This document shows, in pieces, positions 36,301 through 45,189 of a stretch of 64,000 nucleotides of DNA. Each line of letters starts with the position of its first letter. Position 1 is the stretch's first letter. Location: NCBI GenBank assembly GCA_037954235.1, contig JBBMOA010000008.1, positions 4,310,001 to 4,374,000 of the forward strand. The letters are read 5' to 3'. Under the pieces are notes generated by a model that worked only from the letters and a program-made list of their open reading frames with translations, was not told the DNA's origin and ran no database searches. The translations under genes were made by a program, and so were the position numbers. Source of the DNA: Aulostomus chinensis (lineage: Eukaryota; Chordata; Actinopteri; Syngnathiformes; Aulostomidae).

Positions 36301-38755
36301 AAGCGTCCAACAGACAGTCATACCAGGATTAAAGCCTCCCAGACAGTCATGAGGAAATATTTACTAAAATCTTCATGTCTAAATATTCGTCCTCGGGATT
36401 CAGTAAAGCAGCTCCAGCACCGCAGCTGCAGCCTTCATTAGTAAACCTTTTGGCCTCAGAATAACTTGTTTTTAAAAATGGAAATTTTTCGTCCAGTCCA
36501 CAGTAACAGCAAGGTTGTCCACAGCCAGTACTGCTTATTCTGACCTTGTGTGGAGTCTCTGTTATAATCAGTAAGCAGCACAGGTCATGTGGCAAGTGCA
36601 GTTTGTGGATTCATGTAAGTAAGATGGAGCTCCTGTAGTTTGGGAGCTTTGGATTGCTGGCTGATTTTGACCTGAGTGCAGGAGTTCAGCATTCACTGCA
36701 TAACACAAAACAGAAGCAATCCTCCGTTGGTAGTGGACACGCGGTAGCTCCAAGGACATCAGTATTCTGCTGTGTTTCCAGCTGAATAACTCATTCAGCT
36801 CATTGTTCATTCTTCCCAAATGAATATAACCTGAGAGGAGTTATATAATCCACCAGCGCCGCGAACAGGTTCTAGTTCAAATAAACCCTGTTAGAGAATT
36901 CAAAACAATAATTATGTAAACTTGAATGCTACATTGAAAACGATGGAATTTCATCATGTGAAAAGAGAAGAAGGGCGCAGTATTGGAGGGTGAACCGCCT
37001 CTGTCTCGAAACAACAATGGAGTTCAGAGGGAATCAAGGAATTAATTTGCGGAGTGATTCTGGATTAGTTCTAGTCATGCTTTATGGAGATTTGGGAGGA
37101 GAAGGCTGGTATTATTCAGTCTGTTTTATACAGCTAACAAATCAAATAAAAGAATACCGAAAGAAGCAATGTCATTTCACACTTTTACTTTATTATGCAG
37201 TGAGACATGTTTGGAGGGGGCGACTCTCACTCTCACCACATCTTTTTTCCTTTCAGTTTTTTATGAAAATTCAAGAATTTTCTCTGCACGTTGCTCGTGG
37301 AAACTGTCATTTGGGTAATTATTTTGACACAAAGGCACAGCTATTTGTCACAAACGTGCTCAGTCATACGTTTTTATTGACTTCTATTAAGGCGCGTAAA
37401 AGCTGTGTCATTTGCCCTGACAGCGGGATACTGCCAGAGTTTGGACAAAAGTTGCTCGGACAGGACTAAAGAGTCCTCGTGTTGGGACCATTTCCAGTTC
37501 AGCAGTGGATTAAAAACACATTTGGTATTAAAAGGGTGCTGTGTGTGTGAGTGTGTGTGTGGGGGGGACCATGCATCTGTAACATCAGGCTTCAGCTTCA
37601 GCCTTGTTTTTTTTCAGGCTTCAATAATAAATGCATTTTTAACCCTTTCAGTGTTGGTTTAGACAAAGTAAAGGTATTTTCAATTCCCTTTTTTTTCCCT
37701 GTAAAACAAAACATGGTGCCTGCTTACAGAAGCGTGTACCAGCACATTTCTATTGCTAATATCAAGACATCCACCGTGAATCAGTCTTCACTGAGCAGCA
37801 TGAATGTGAGCTACTTAGTTAGCTTGCAAAAAAAAACAACTGTGCAGTTTTGCCTCTTTGGTTCACTTTTTGGTTTCTCTAAAACAAATGTTTTTGGCCC
37901 GTGGGCTCCGATGTGTTCATGCTGAGCTGAAGAGGATGAGGGAGGACTCCTTCAGCTAAGTGAGCACAAGTTGGGCTTTGTTTCACAAAAAAACACAAAA
38001 AACAAAACAACAACAAAAAAAAACATATCCAACACAATTTTCAAAATGAAATATGTCAACTTAAACATTATACGGGTACGGGTCTAACTGGCAGTACCTT
38101 CATCGCCCAAACTTTTGCAACGACTGCTATAGGATGTCCTCAGAACTCTACTTGAATTTACATATATACATTTGTCACATAACATGGCAACACTGTACAC
38201 TTGACTTATTTATTGTTTCATTTATTTCTACTCTCAACACTGGGGCTGCGCATCACAATATGTTCGACTGCGATGTTTAAATGGCAGGACAATTCTGCAC
38301 TTGATAAAAGCTTATTGCGCATCAGAGCAACATTTTAAATGAAATATTGTGGTGCTGCAGAGGCGTCTTCCCTACGTGTCTGTGTTTCCTCAAGATCCCC
38401 ACAAAAACGACGCCATCGCTGTTTGAATGGATTTTTCAAAAATGTAAAAATGAAAATTCCCTTTAATATCACGAGTCATATCACAATATCAGTCAAAATC
38501 ACCACAACTGGATAGTTTTAGCAAAATGCCGCATGCTGTCAGACTGCTTCATTATTGAAAGCCCAGTAAGCAACATGATTTGTTTCACACTCACACACAC
38601 ACACACACACACACGCACACACACACATATTGAAGAGGCGATGTTGGACTAACTGTGGTGTGTGCTTGTGTGTTTCTCTCCTGTCTCTCTGCTCAGGGGG
38701 AGTGGGAAACGCCTGCGAGAGCACAAGGGAAATTCCAAACTGCACTAGCGTGTAG
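8129..38755 (+). CDS. sorcs3: SorCS3-like VPS10-domain receptor, C-terminal 371 residues, nine exons
   Basis: Gene-level entry; the exons are listed separately and this span includes introns. Joining nine exons at GT-AG borders with matching phases gives an uninterrupted 371-residue C-terminal part of a type I membrane receptor. In order: PKD domain (residues about 1-63, with DFGDG at 11-15), a second PKD-like unit (about 64-148), a membrane-proximal module (149-263), one transmembrane helix (about 277-295) and a 76-residue cytosolic tail. From family knowledge, SorCS proteins are neuronal sorting receptors of endosomes and plasma membrane, and their VPS10 propeller lies N-terminal to the PKD part. 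The tail, starting KIPWINIY and ending EIPNCTSV, fits SORCS3 better than SORCS1 or SORCS2 as I remember them. Potential N-glycosylation sequons are at residues 22, 83, 104 and 216. The N-terminal exons are outside the window. Which teleost duplicate this is (a or b) cannot be told here. Confidence 0.93.
8415..8790 (+). repeat. tRNA-headed teleost SINE copy, near full length
   Basis: Starts ggcggcacggtggtgcagtgg, which resembles a tRNA A box, with a B-box-like stretch (aggtttgagccc) about 50 bp later, and ends in a ggatggatgg tail. Flanked by an imperfect 13 bp duplication, atggttgttgtac at 8402-8414 and atggttattgcac at 8791-8803. It lies only 100 bp downstream of a sorcs3 exon. The family name is not certain to me. 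Confidence 0.85.
9500..9640 (+). repeat. possible diverged SINE-related fragment
   Basis: The stretch containing ctgtggggagtttacatgtt and a following ttctccgggtcgtctcctgc resembles the body of the SINE family, but the head and tail do not align by eye. It may be a different, related repeat. Confidence 0.3.
9736..10345 (+). repeat. interspersed repeat copy 1 (blocks A then B)
   Basis: Block A (9736-9839) starts tctctgtccatcagtcc and includes cagagaatatccatacac. Block B (9968-10345) includes acagaaacacttttg and ends tcaaagaactccag plus cttcctac. Both blocks recur near 17.7-18.2 kb in the opposite order. No coding frame is apparent. The family is unknown to me. Confidence 0.72.
10965..11104. 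repeat. CA repeat and nearby GA repeat
   Basis: A CA run with one cg interruption (about 10965-10996), then 75 bp further a GA run (11074-11104). Confidence 0.92.
12288..12398. repeat. compound microsatellite: CTCTCG units then CA units
   Basis: Four ctctcg-type hexamers (12288-12312) are followed by a CA tract interrupted three times by tg or cg. Two different short motifs are juxtaposed. Confidence 0.92.
16121..16348 (-). pseudogene. possible transposase helix-turn-helix fragment
   Basis: A minus-strand frame contains ERTISLLQPGMVTRQIAAA and then VHSSTIRHLRSQ, which resembles the N-terminal helix-turn-helix of Tc1-like transposases (pattern: xxLLQxGMxxRQIA, then HxSTIxRL). The similarity ends within about 40 residues and no catalytic region follows. 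Weak call. Confidence 0.35.
16598..16931 (+). repeat. tRNA-headed teleost SINE copy
   Basis: Contains the exact pol III B-box-like motif ggttcgagtcc at about 16650, the ctgtgtggagtttccatg body and a gatggatggatg tail. The section normally reading gtgtgaatggttgtctgtc is deleted, so the copy is shorter than its relatives. I could not find a clear target-site duplication. Confidence 0.82.
17691..18208 (+). repeat. interspersed repeat copy 2 (blocks B then A)
   Basis: Block B (17691-18078) matches 9968-10345 along its length (acagaaacacttttg, tcgttgtgctataatttt, tcaaagaactccag). Block A (18118-18208) matches 9736-9839 (tctgtccatcagtcc, gcagagaatatccatac). Open frames through block B are not conserved between copies, so it is treated as non-coding. 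Confidence 0.72.
18437..18900 (+). mobile_element. Harbinger-type remnant with Myb/SANT-like ORF fragment (pseudogene)
   Basis: Starting at 18550 the + strand reads MSKMSN-like sequence followed by RGATEIRELLSITGE, then after stops and frame changes KKYHQVCDQEQREVG. This order resembles the Myb/SANT-like DNA-binding protein carried by PIF/Harbinger transposons. The frame is broken by stops and shifts, so no functional protein is made. Just upstream is a gcgctttcacactggcc stretch like a transposon terminal sequence. A segment containing actgtcactgggctaaa and ttcttctga appears twice (about 18504 and 18808). Assignment is by remembered family pattern. Confidence 0.55.
20028..20161 (+). CDS. sorcs3: sorcs3 exon: start of second PKD-like module
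   Basis: The acceptor is gtctcag and the donor gtaatt. The first two bases complete a Cys codon split across the 11.7 kb intron, giving CPVEHIQLLAPF, a conserved SorCS junction. Residues 63-107 include RNKEVNIT, with a sequon at residue 83, and YFWWLGNNTE, with a sequon at residue 104. The exon ends in phase 0. Confidence 0.95.
20162..21360 (+). other. sorcs3 intron, 1.2 kb
   Basis: AT-rich intron with the gtaatt donor and a ttgtag acceptor. No repeat family, RNA gene or open frame of note was seen. Confidence 0.85.
21361..21484 (+). CDS. sorcs3: sorcs3 exon: end of second PKD-like module
   Basis: The acceptor is ctgcttgtag and the donor gtaaat. It encodes residues 108-148 (PVISLDGSISYTF, then HTVTVQVAAANN), the PKD-like strand pattern conserved in SorCS proteins. 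One base of a split Glu codon is left at the 3' end and is completed by the next exon after a 469 bp intron. Confidence 0.95.
21485..21953 (+). other. sorcs3 intron, 469 bp
   Basis: Short intron between two exons whose split Glu codon (g + aa) fixes both borders. Nothing else is visible in it. Confidence 0.88.
21954..22066 (+). CDS. sorcs3: sorcs3 exon: membrane-proximal ectodomain
   Basis: It starts after a cgacag acceptor, with two bases completing the split Glu codon, and ends before gtgagt in phase 0. Residues 149-186 read EFFKSLLLSFSPNLDEF, then NPDIPEWRQDVG. The SFSPNLD and PDIPEWR blocks are hallmarks of the SorCS ectodomain between the PKD region and the membrane. Confidence 0.94.
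27252..27320. repeat. (CT)n-(CA)n compound microsatellite
   Basis: About 27 CT units run directly into about eight CA units. Confidence 0.96.
28952..29311 (+). repeat. tRNA-headed teleost SINE copy
   Basis: Starts ggcggcacagtggtggtta with a small duplicated stretch (gcggtggtta) in the head, and ends atggatggatgg. Flanking sequences tttttgacaa (28942-28951) and tttgttgacaa (29312-29322) look like a diverged target-site duplication. Confidence 0.82.
30610..30965 (+). repeat. tRNA-headed teleost SINE copy with perfect 16 bp target-site duplication
   Basis: Flanked by identical tgaccatttatttgta at 30594-30609 and 30966-30981. The internal sequence keeps ggttcgagtccc (B box) and looks among the least diverged in the window. 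The first bases of the usual head (ggcggcac) and a short part of the A-box region are missing. The copy ends about 130 bp before a sorcs3 exon acceptor. Confidence 0.88.
31111..31242 (+). CDS. sorcs3: sorcs3 exon: membrane-proximal ectodomain, VFPGIPT block
   Basis: The acceptor is tttaccacag and the donor gtatga; phase 0 at both ends, 44 codons. Residues 187-230 contain LLVAVFPGIPTAAELF and a Lys/Glu-rich stretch with an N-Q-S sequon at residue 216. It is separated from the previous exon by 9 kb and from the next by only 91 bp. A SINE insertion lies about 130 bp upstream of the acceptor. Confidence 0.95.
31334..31433 (+). CDS. sorcs3: sorcs3 exon: NALNQNLVEFELKPG-type block
   Basis: The acceptor follows tgtgtatcag and the donor is gtgaga. 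Residues 231-263 include GALNQNLVEFELKPG and VIVYNTQLTL, strongly conserved in SorCS proteins just before the membrane. It starts in phase 0 and leaves one base of a split Ala codon. Confidence 0.95.
31434..34505 (+). other. sorcs3 intron, 3.1 kb
   Basis: Begins gtgaga and ends gtctgcag. It holds a poly-A run near 31620, but no SINE copy and no recognisable gene. Confidence 0.85.
34506..34611 (+). CDS. sorcs3: sorcs3 exon: transmembrane helix
   Basis: The acceptor is gtctgcag and the donor gtgcat. It encodes residues 264-298: a short linker (APLVDS), then the hydrophobic segment AMLMLLSVVFLGLAVFLIY (about 277-295) and the basic stop-transfer sequence KFKR. The final Arg codon is split 2+1 with the next exon. 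This is the only membrane segment in the visible protein, as expected for a type I receptor. Confidence 0.96.
34612..35373 (+). other. sorcs3 intron, 762 bp
   Basis: AT-rich intron between the transmembrane exon and the tail exon. The split Arg codon (ag + a) fixes both borders. No other feature was seen. Confidence 0.86.
35374..35534 (+). CDS. sorcs3: sorcs3 exon: main part of cytosolic tail
   Basis: The acceptor is ccccttttag and the donor gtaagt. It encodes residues 299-352, starting KIPWINIYAEVNQEKEQEM and continuing IGSV, PKITLSEF and MEKELDARVK. Y307-A-E-V310 fits a YxxPhi endocytic signal. KIPWINIY and PKITLS are the features that point to SORCS3 rather than SORCS1. One base is left over and is completed by the exon at 38697. 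If the donor is not used, the frame stays open to a stop ending at 35629. Confidence 0.95.
35535..38696 (+). other. sorcs3 last intron, 3.2 kb
   Basis: Joins the main tail exon to the terminal exon. It contains a possible alternative acceptor at 35616-35617 followed by a short open frame (see findings), and a CA repeat (38586-38628) about 70 bp before the terminal exon's acceptor. An open frame at 36990-37469 has no recognisable domain and is not called. Confidence 0.82.
38586..38628. repeat. (CA)n microsatellite upstream of the terminal sorcs3 exon
   Basis: CA tract with a tc and a cg interruption, about 70 bp before the acceptor of the terminal coding exon. Confidence 0.94.
38697..38755 (+). 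CDS. sorcs3: sorcs3 terminal coding exon with stop
   Basis: The acceptor is tctctctgctcag. The exon adds RGVGNACESTREIPNCTSV and then tag at 38753-38755. The ending ESTREIPNCTSV closely resembles the SORCS3 C-terminus (STKEIPNCTSV as I remember it), so the frame and stop are secure although the exon is tiny and no long open frame marks it. The last three residues, T-S-V, fit a class I PDZ ligand (S/T-x-hydrophobic). Confidence 0.95.
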
Positions 38756-39400
38756 AGGCAGCAGCCTGCGTACAGTACAGCGTCACAGTGTCGAGGGTTC
38801 TCTTCTTCTGTTTTGTAATTCTCGACGAAACTGATGTGAATACTTTTCTAAGGGACCTCATTTATACAGACTTGCATGGATGTCTCGTTCGACAGCATCC
38901 ATGCAGCAAATGTCAATCTACTTGATGAGATCGCTGTAATCACAGGCGAGACTTAGCGTACTCAGTTTTGTGGATGTATAAGCTACATAACAGTGAAATA
39001 TCTTTTTGTGAAAAACTATGAGGAGTTATGTACATTTCCTGAGGAGTTTACTCTGAAAAATCATCGTTGCCTGTATATAGACCATCATGTCTGAGTCTTT
39101 GATCAAACAGGGAATATTATGGAAATGTACAGTATTATCATCAGTTCTGTTAAATGTATATAGTAATACTTTCTACATGCTTGTAGTCTGAGTATCATGG
39201 CAGCAGCAGAAGATCTGACGACACTCTGTTTTTGAAAGTGTGTTTAAAAAGTCAAACATTACTTAAAGGAATCAGCTTTGTTTTAATAAGGTCCTTGACT
39301 TGTGCATGTTCTAACCGAGGACACCAACTCTGTGTTGTAGATAAGCAAGTGTTGTAAATAGTTATTTTTCAATCATCATACATCAGAAAAGCTCAATCGA
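38756..39400 (+). other. sorcs3: sorcs3 proximal 3' UTR (inferred)
   Basis: This is sequence directly after the stop codon, without repeats, AT-rich and non-coding. It contains three UGUANAUA motifs (39072-39079, 39155-39162, 39353-39360). I see no canonical AATAAA up to 40 kb; one at 40888-40893 lies inside an inverted-repeat element. The true transcript end is therefore not resolved. Confidence 0.6.
39072..39360 (+). promoter_or_regulatory. cluster of three Pumilio-response-element motifs in the 3' UTR
   Basis: TGTATATA occurs at 39072-39079 and 39155-39162, and TGTAAATA at 39353-39360. All match the UGUANAUA consensus bound by PUF-family proteins, and all are on the transcript sense strand. 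The sites are visible in the sequence; binding is inferred, since 8-mers in AT-rich DNA can occur by chance. Confidence 0.4.
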
Positions 39401-40495
39401 TTCATCCCCCACCCAGATTTGTGCTCTGCTCTTATTTTCTTCATTCCATGCTGGGTGTTCTCAATCTAGTAGGGATGGCTTAATCTGTTTCTGCAGATTT
39501 CACTCCCCTCCATTTGTTCTGCAAATGAAATGGATCTTCAGGAACATGTTGATATTTTCATTATCCAGTGGGATATTTTGACGTAGATGACATTTGAACC
39601 ATCATTGGTTCCATTGAATTACATTTTGCCTCAGAGTCAGTGGCTGTGAACTGTCTAAAAGGGTTAATCACGAATTCACAATGTTGAACATGTTCTCCTG
39701 ATCCGGATACGATGAATCTGCAGGCTGATCTAACAGAAAAGTGAAATAACCACAACCTCTTCACACCTCTGCGGTGTTGGAAACAAGCCGTTGGCACGCA
39801 CATTCTCAACAGGATGGAACCATTACTGCCGTTAAAACACATCAAACGTCTACGTCAGGAGGCAGGCAGAGGTGGTGGTCCCGTCAAGTACATGGCGGAG
39901 GTGGACAAATGTTGGAGTTCTGTTTACAAAACCACATTTCACCACGTTAGCCAGCTAATGGCTTTAACTTAACTCAACCAAGTGTGTTTTTGTGCCTAAA
40001 CCAAACCAGACCTGAGCCACACTGAATCATCAAACATTTTTTTTGCCAGACCTGAGAACCAGAGCCAACCGATATCAGGGGCTTTGTTCCCCCAGTGTTG
40101 AGACAAGCGCGAGTGCTGATCATGGTCTAGCTCAACAGTAGGCGAGGATGCAAAATGTTAGGGGGCACTGCAAGTGTTGAGTCCATAGATGACTCTGTGT
40201 GAGGAAAAACCATCATCGACTCAAGGAGAATGTGCAATGTTTCACTTTCATCCTTGGCTTCATGAGCTCTCAGTTTATGAGAAAAAAAAATGTCTTCACT
40301 TACACACTTGTGAGGACACTTGGTGTCTCAGCAGACAAAGACAGAAGAAAGGACTGTTCAGATCAGAGTTGAACCTAAACGCACCCATTTGTGCTGCAGG
40401 GCCGAGGTCTCTCAGCTGTGTGTTTGGAGGAGTTTTCTAAGGAGACTGAAGCAGAAACCTTGTTCTCCTACTGCTTACATCACAAGTGTGTTACT

Positions 40496-40531
40496 CACAC
40501 ACACACACACACGTGCGTGCGCGCGCGCGAT
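40496..40531. repeat. CA repeat grading into alternating GC
   Basis: CA units followed by gtgcgtgcgcgcgcgcg, an alternating purine-pyrimidine stretch capable of Z-DNA. Confidence 0.9.
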
Positions 40532-40725
40532 CAGCTGTTGTGAGTGAGCGTTACTGTCACGGGAGCGTTTATAGATTGGAAGGACCTATTTTTAAAGTGG
40601 AAAAAAACAACAACATACAAGTTGCTCTGCTGCCTCACGTTGCCTCAGATAACAATAGGGTGTCTGAATAACTGTCAAAGGTATTTATCTTTTATATACA
40701 CACACACATCTATACATTTGGAAGA

Positions 40726-42091
40726 CTATGGAGAGAGATTTGTGTCAGTAATATACGAGAAGAAGAAAGAATGGAGAGCAAAAAAAATTGAGAACAAAAA
40801 CTTTTAACGCTGAAAACAAAAAAATTGATTTGAGAGGAACTATTGACAAGGCGATCAAAGAGGTTTACTATATGTACAAAAAGTAAAAATAAATGTGATT
40901 AAAAATATATTGCTTGCAAATTTGAAAGTTTTGTTTGCCAACTGTTTGTCCTTTCTCTCAAATATGTTTCCTTTGCTCTCAGGTTCTTTTTTCGCTCTCA
41001 AAACCTAAGTCCGTGCTCAGAATGTGTTTTTCAGTGCTCTCAATTTTTTTTTCTTTGCTTGGTATTGGGCCGAATCCCGGGGGCGGGACCATGCCCCTAA
41101 TGATCCATCTGGGACAGATTGACAGCTGGGTGAGGAGTTGTTCATGGGATCTCCATCCATCCATTTTCTATTGCTTATCCTGTTAAGGGTCATGGGGGGT
41201 GGAGCCTATCCCAGGGGCCTTCGGGTGAGAGGCGTGGTTCACCCTGGACAGGTCACCAGTCCATGGCAGGGCCGACACATATAGACAGACAACCATTGGC
41301 TCTCACAGCCACGCCTACGGTCAGCTTAGAGTTTGGATTAACCTGGTCCCCTCTTGATGTCTTTGGACCGTGGGAGGAGAACTGAGAGAGAACCCACGCA
41401 GGCACAGGGAGAACATGCAGACTCCACACAGAAAGACCCCGTGCTCCAGCCGGGGCTCAAACCATCTTGCTGTGAGGCAACAGTGTTGACCACTGCACCA
41501 CCGTGCCGCCTTCATGGGAACTATGGAGAGAGATATAGAGTGAACTGCAGCGCAGTTGTCCGAGGCTTTGCCTGGTAGTTGCGTCAGTGGGCTTTCCAAT
41601 GAGTGCAACCGCCAAAAGAAGAGCAAGAGAACCAGAGAACGTAAAGAGTGGTTGCTTGCGGTGGGCAAACTGTTGGTCTAAAATGTCCGCGGAATGAGGA
41701 AGCCCCAGAATGCAACGTGCGGTGACGTCGATTCAAATGATTCAGTTTGGTTCCCATGAACAACTCCTCACAAGCTGTCAATCTGTCCCAGACTGACCAA
41801 TAGGGACATGGTCCCACCCAGGGAATTCTGCCCAATAGTGAGCAAAGAAAACAGAATTGAGCGCCCTGAAAAAAAATTATGAGCACGGGCTTAGGTTTTG
41901 AGAGCGAAAAAAAGAACCTGAGAGCAAAGGAAAACTATTTGAGAGAAAAGACAGTTCGCAAGCAAAATTTGTAAATTTGCAAGCAATATATTTTTAATTA
42001 CACATTTATCTTTACTTTTTTCTCGTCAATAGTTTCTCTCAAATCTTTTTTTTTTTTCTTGTATAATACTGACACAAATCTCTCTCCGTAG
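40726..42091. mobile_element. inverted-repeat element (about 350-400 bp arms), interrupted by a SINE
   Basis: The left arm (about 40726-41152) and right arm (about 41752-42091) are inverted copies. Paired landmarks include gagagagatttgtgtcagta at the outer ends, aaaatatattgcttgcaaat, tcgctctcaaaacctaag, and gaggagttgttcatggga at the inner ends. The centre (41522-41750) is unique apart from a second ctatggagagagat at 41521-41534. No transposase is encoded. A non-autonomous foldback or MITE-like DNA element is the simplest reading. Confidence 0.7.
41153..41510 (-). repeat. tRNA-headed teleost SINE copy inside an inverted-repeat element
   Basis: Minus-strand copy running from the ccatccatccatt tail to the caccaccgtgccgcc head. 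Flanked by ttcatgggatct (41141-41152) and ttcatgggaact (41511-41522), a 12 bp duplication with one mismatch. It interrupts the inverted-repeat element at 40726-42091 and is therefore younger than it. Confidence 0.86.
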
Positions 42092-45000
42092 AGGCCTGAC
42101 CACAACAACAATGGAGCAGATGATGTAAAAAAGCATGACATTACATGTTACAGACATCCAGGTCTGGCTTAACTCGGCTTGAATAGTCTGGTTTAGAACT
42201 TCAGCTACCCACAGTAATGGCTGTGCTCTGGGCATTATTGGCATTATTATACAAGCTGCTGTCAGACCGGGCTGACCAGCACCACAGGAGCCATCATAAA
42301 ATATAACCTACTGATTATTGTATATGGACATAATCTTCCTTCTTGTTTTCCAACAACATCAGACGATGGATGATTACTACATGAGAAAGTCTGTATCAGG
42401 AGGCAGGTGGAGATGGTGCTTCCATCGCAGAAACACCAGCTTTGGCAGCAGGAATGTTCAAGTCCTGTTTACAACCCTATGTGTCACCAGGGTAACTCAA
42501 GTACTGATGGTGTTTAACCCTAAAAGTGTGTTAGTACCTAAATACACAAGAATGTGGCGATGGCATGAGAAATAATTGAGATACATTTGAAAGATGTATT
42601 GAACACCACCAAACATACCAGTAGGTATCTTGTTGGATAATAATCACCAGCTCTATTTATGAATCGGGTCCTGTTTTTCCAGATCCATGCCGCTCAGACA
42701 CTAATGGATCCACTACAGAAGCCTTTTATCGTTCGCTCCTCCCTCGCTGTTATTCAGCAAGCAATGTGCAAAAAACATCCTGTCTTTAAGCAGCGATGAC
42801 AGTCGCTTTCCCAGGTGGAGACAGCAAATGTGCAATACAGCAGAGGAAGTCTGATGCAGCTGAGCAAGTGACTAAATGACAGAAGAAATTAATATTTGCT
42901 TCTGCAAAATAAGATCTCAACTGGTGTAACAGAGTTGGTCTGTAGAAGGTGTGAAGAGTAGATCTACTGGCTCAAGTTCAGTATTTTAAAAGTTTACGGT
43001 AAATGCACAATAAATGTCAAATTGATAATTATTCTTTGGCACCTTCACTGTTGTAGTACATAAAGCATCAGGATGAGATATTGGTTTTTGTTTCGCTCAG
43101 GAATACGTTGATGTAACTTCTTCAAAGTTTCTGCCTCAGAAGCAAACAAAACTCATATTGGACCTAAACTTTGATAATCCATAAAAGCCCACGAATGTTA
43201 GATTGTAGTCGAGCAACGGTTCTCAGACCTTTTGAAACCTTCTTCCTCCGGCTGTCCCCCTCTACTTCCACAGATGGCCAATGCTCATGTTTCATTTTTG
43301 CTACAAAAAGGATGTTTGACAAACTGTTTGGTTCATTATTCAGCCTAATAAGTCATTTCATGATTCATAAAACAACTAACATGACGCACATCAGTTCAGG
43401 CACAATATGAGTGACTTTGCACTCATGTGGATTCATCTGCACTGTAGGTGTTGACACTGGCTGATGCTAATGATAATCCTTGCTCTGGAAGTCCCAGAGC
43501 AGATGGTTCTGTATCCATATTTGATCAAGTTAGGCAACATATTGGATGCTAAAGGGCCTTTTTTCTCCAACATTACTGGACATTACTAGGAGTGCATCCT
43601 CAGTAGTTGATGCCCAGGTTAGGCATGTGGCTTGAGATCCAGTCAGAGGAGGACAAGGAGTATGAAACATATCACATTAAAGATATTTAATTTTCACCCT
43701 CTGAAATAACCATGTGTACCCCTGAGGATATGCATTCGCCAGTTTGGGAACATCAGTATAACAGGATAAAACATAGGCTTATGTTGCACTGAATTAACTA
43801 ACACGTCTAAAAATAAGTGGTAATAACTTCATTAGTGTGTATGTTTCCAATTCACAATGAAGCCCATCAAGGCAGCTCATGATGAAGACCATAGCTAAGG
43901 GTTTGGGGGGGGGGGGGGGGGGTCCTGTGTGAGTTTGAGCTTGAATGATTTACCCGCTGTGCTCCTCCATCAGGCTTCACAACACCACCAGAATAGTGTC
44001 TCCAGATATGAGGAGGGGAAGCATTTCTATTCATGTGTACATCCCAGGGTGCAGAAGAGATACAACAAGGGTGGGTTTATATCATGAATCCACTCTCCCT
44101 GGTGCTATCTGGCTCCGTCCACCACCCAGCACTTGACTCATTGCTTGTGCTCACTTACAAATGGGGCAGCAGTATCCTCCCAGCTTGCAGCTCTCCACAA
44201 ATGCTGTGTTCTTGAGTTCTATAAAAGCCGAGTGGCCTACAGTTGGCTTGTGTCGGTCTCCATGCAGCCAGCAATAGTCAGAGAAAGCTTGACAGCTGAA
44301 AAGAGGGTGCACCATATAGTGCTTTCCTATAATGCTCACCCCAAGTAAACAAGGGGGGGGGGGGGGGGGAGGCACGGCAGAGAGATATAGGCTGTCACAT
44401 CACATATACATTACCTCGAACTGTGTGTTCTCACCTGGAACCAAACAGCCAAGCCTTGTTACTCAGGCAGAATACACATGGAACGAAGATCGCTTTATAG
44501 CTTTGTTGTAGTCGACACATGTCAGGACCAACAGGAGTGTTTGCTGGGCTTGATTTTATTTGGACGCTTTGAAGAAACTTATTAGCTCAGCAGACAAAGT
44601 AATATCGCAATGGCATTTTGTTGTTGGTCCCTTTGAAATTTTGAACAGTGAATGACTGGTCCAGTATTCATGACCCGGCCAGGAATAATAAGAGCCTTTT
44701 CATAGGAGTATTTAAGAAAATCGGCCATCCGACACTGTCATGGTTCAAATCTGCACAGACATATTAGAACTGTCACCACATGCTTTGGCTTATTCCTGGT
44801 ATCTCTTTTGCCATTATTCTTTCAGTCACCACTTTGATGACTGGAAATGTCTGTCTCCTCTGATATCTCAGATACCACATAACACAGTCAGAACCAGCTT
44901 CAGATCTGTGGGGAAGAATCTACTAAGATACGTATATCAGAGCCAAAAGCATTGTAATGTTCTTCAGTGCACAAAAATCTACAATGCATGCATCATCTGT

Positions 45001-45189
45001 ACTGGTCTGTTTCATCTTTATTTTGATATTTCTATGGTAAAGAAAATGTCATTTTGAAATTGTTTCAAATAAATGTATTTTTGTACATCAATGCCTTGAT
45101 TCTCTGGGTGATGACATTTAAACAGAATGGTCCAAATACATTTTTGTTCTCACCACTCAGCTTGTGAGTCATTGCACCAGTAGCAATCT
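42092..45189. other. non-coding flank
   Basis: AT-rich sequence with two poly-G runs. No recognisable exon, RNA gene or transposon was seen. Short open frames lack domain features. Confidence 0.7.
43905..43922. repeat. poly-G run
   Basis: Eighteen consecutive G residues. Similar G-runs occur at 11567-11578, 44354-44369 and 55839-55855. Confidence 0.95.

Noticed and set aside
36990..37469. 159-codon open frame in the last sorcs3 intron
   Set aside because: No recognisable domain, no splice context, and a composition like the surrounding intron.
40888..40893. sorcs3 polyadenylation signal AATAAA
   Set aside because: It lies in the arm of an inverted-repeat element, over 2 kb after the stop, and the same AT-rich arm is duplicated nearby; not safe to assign.
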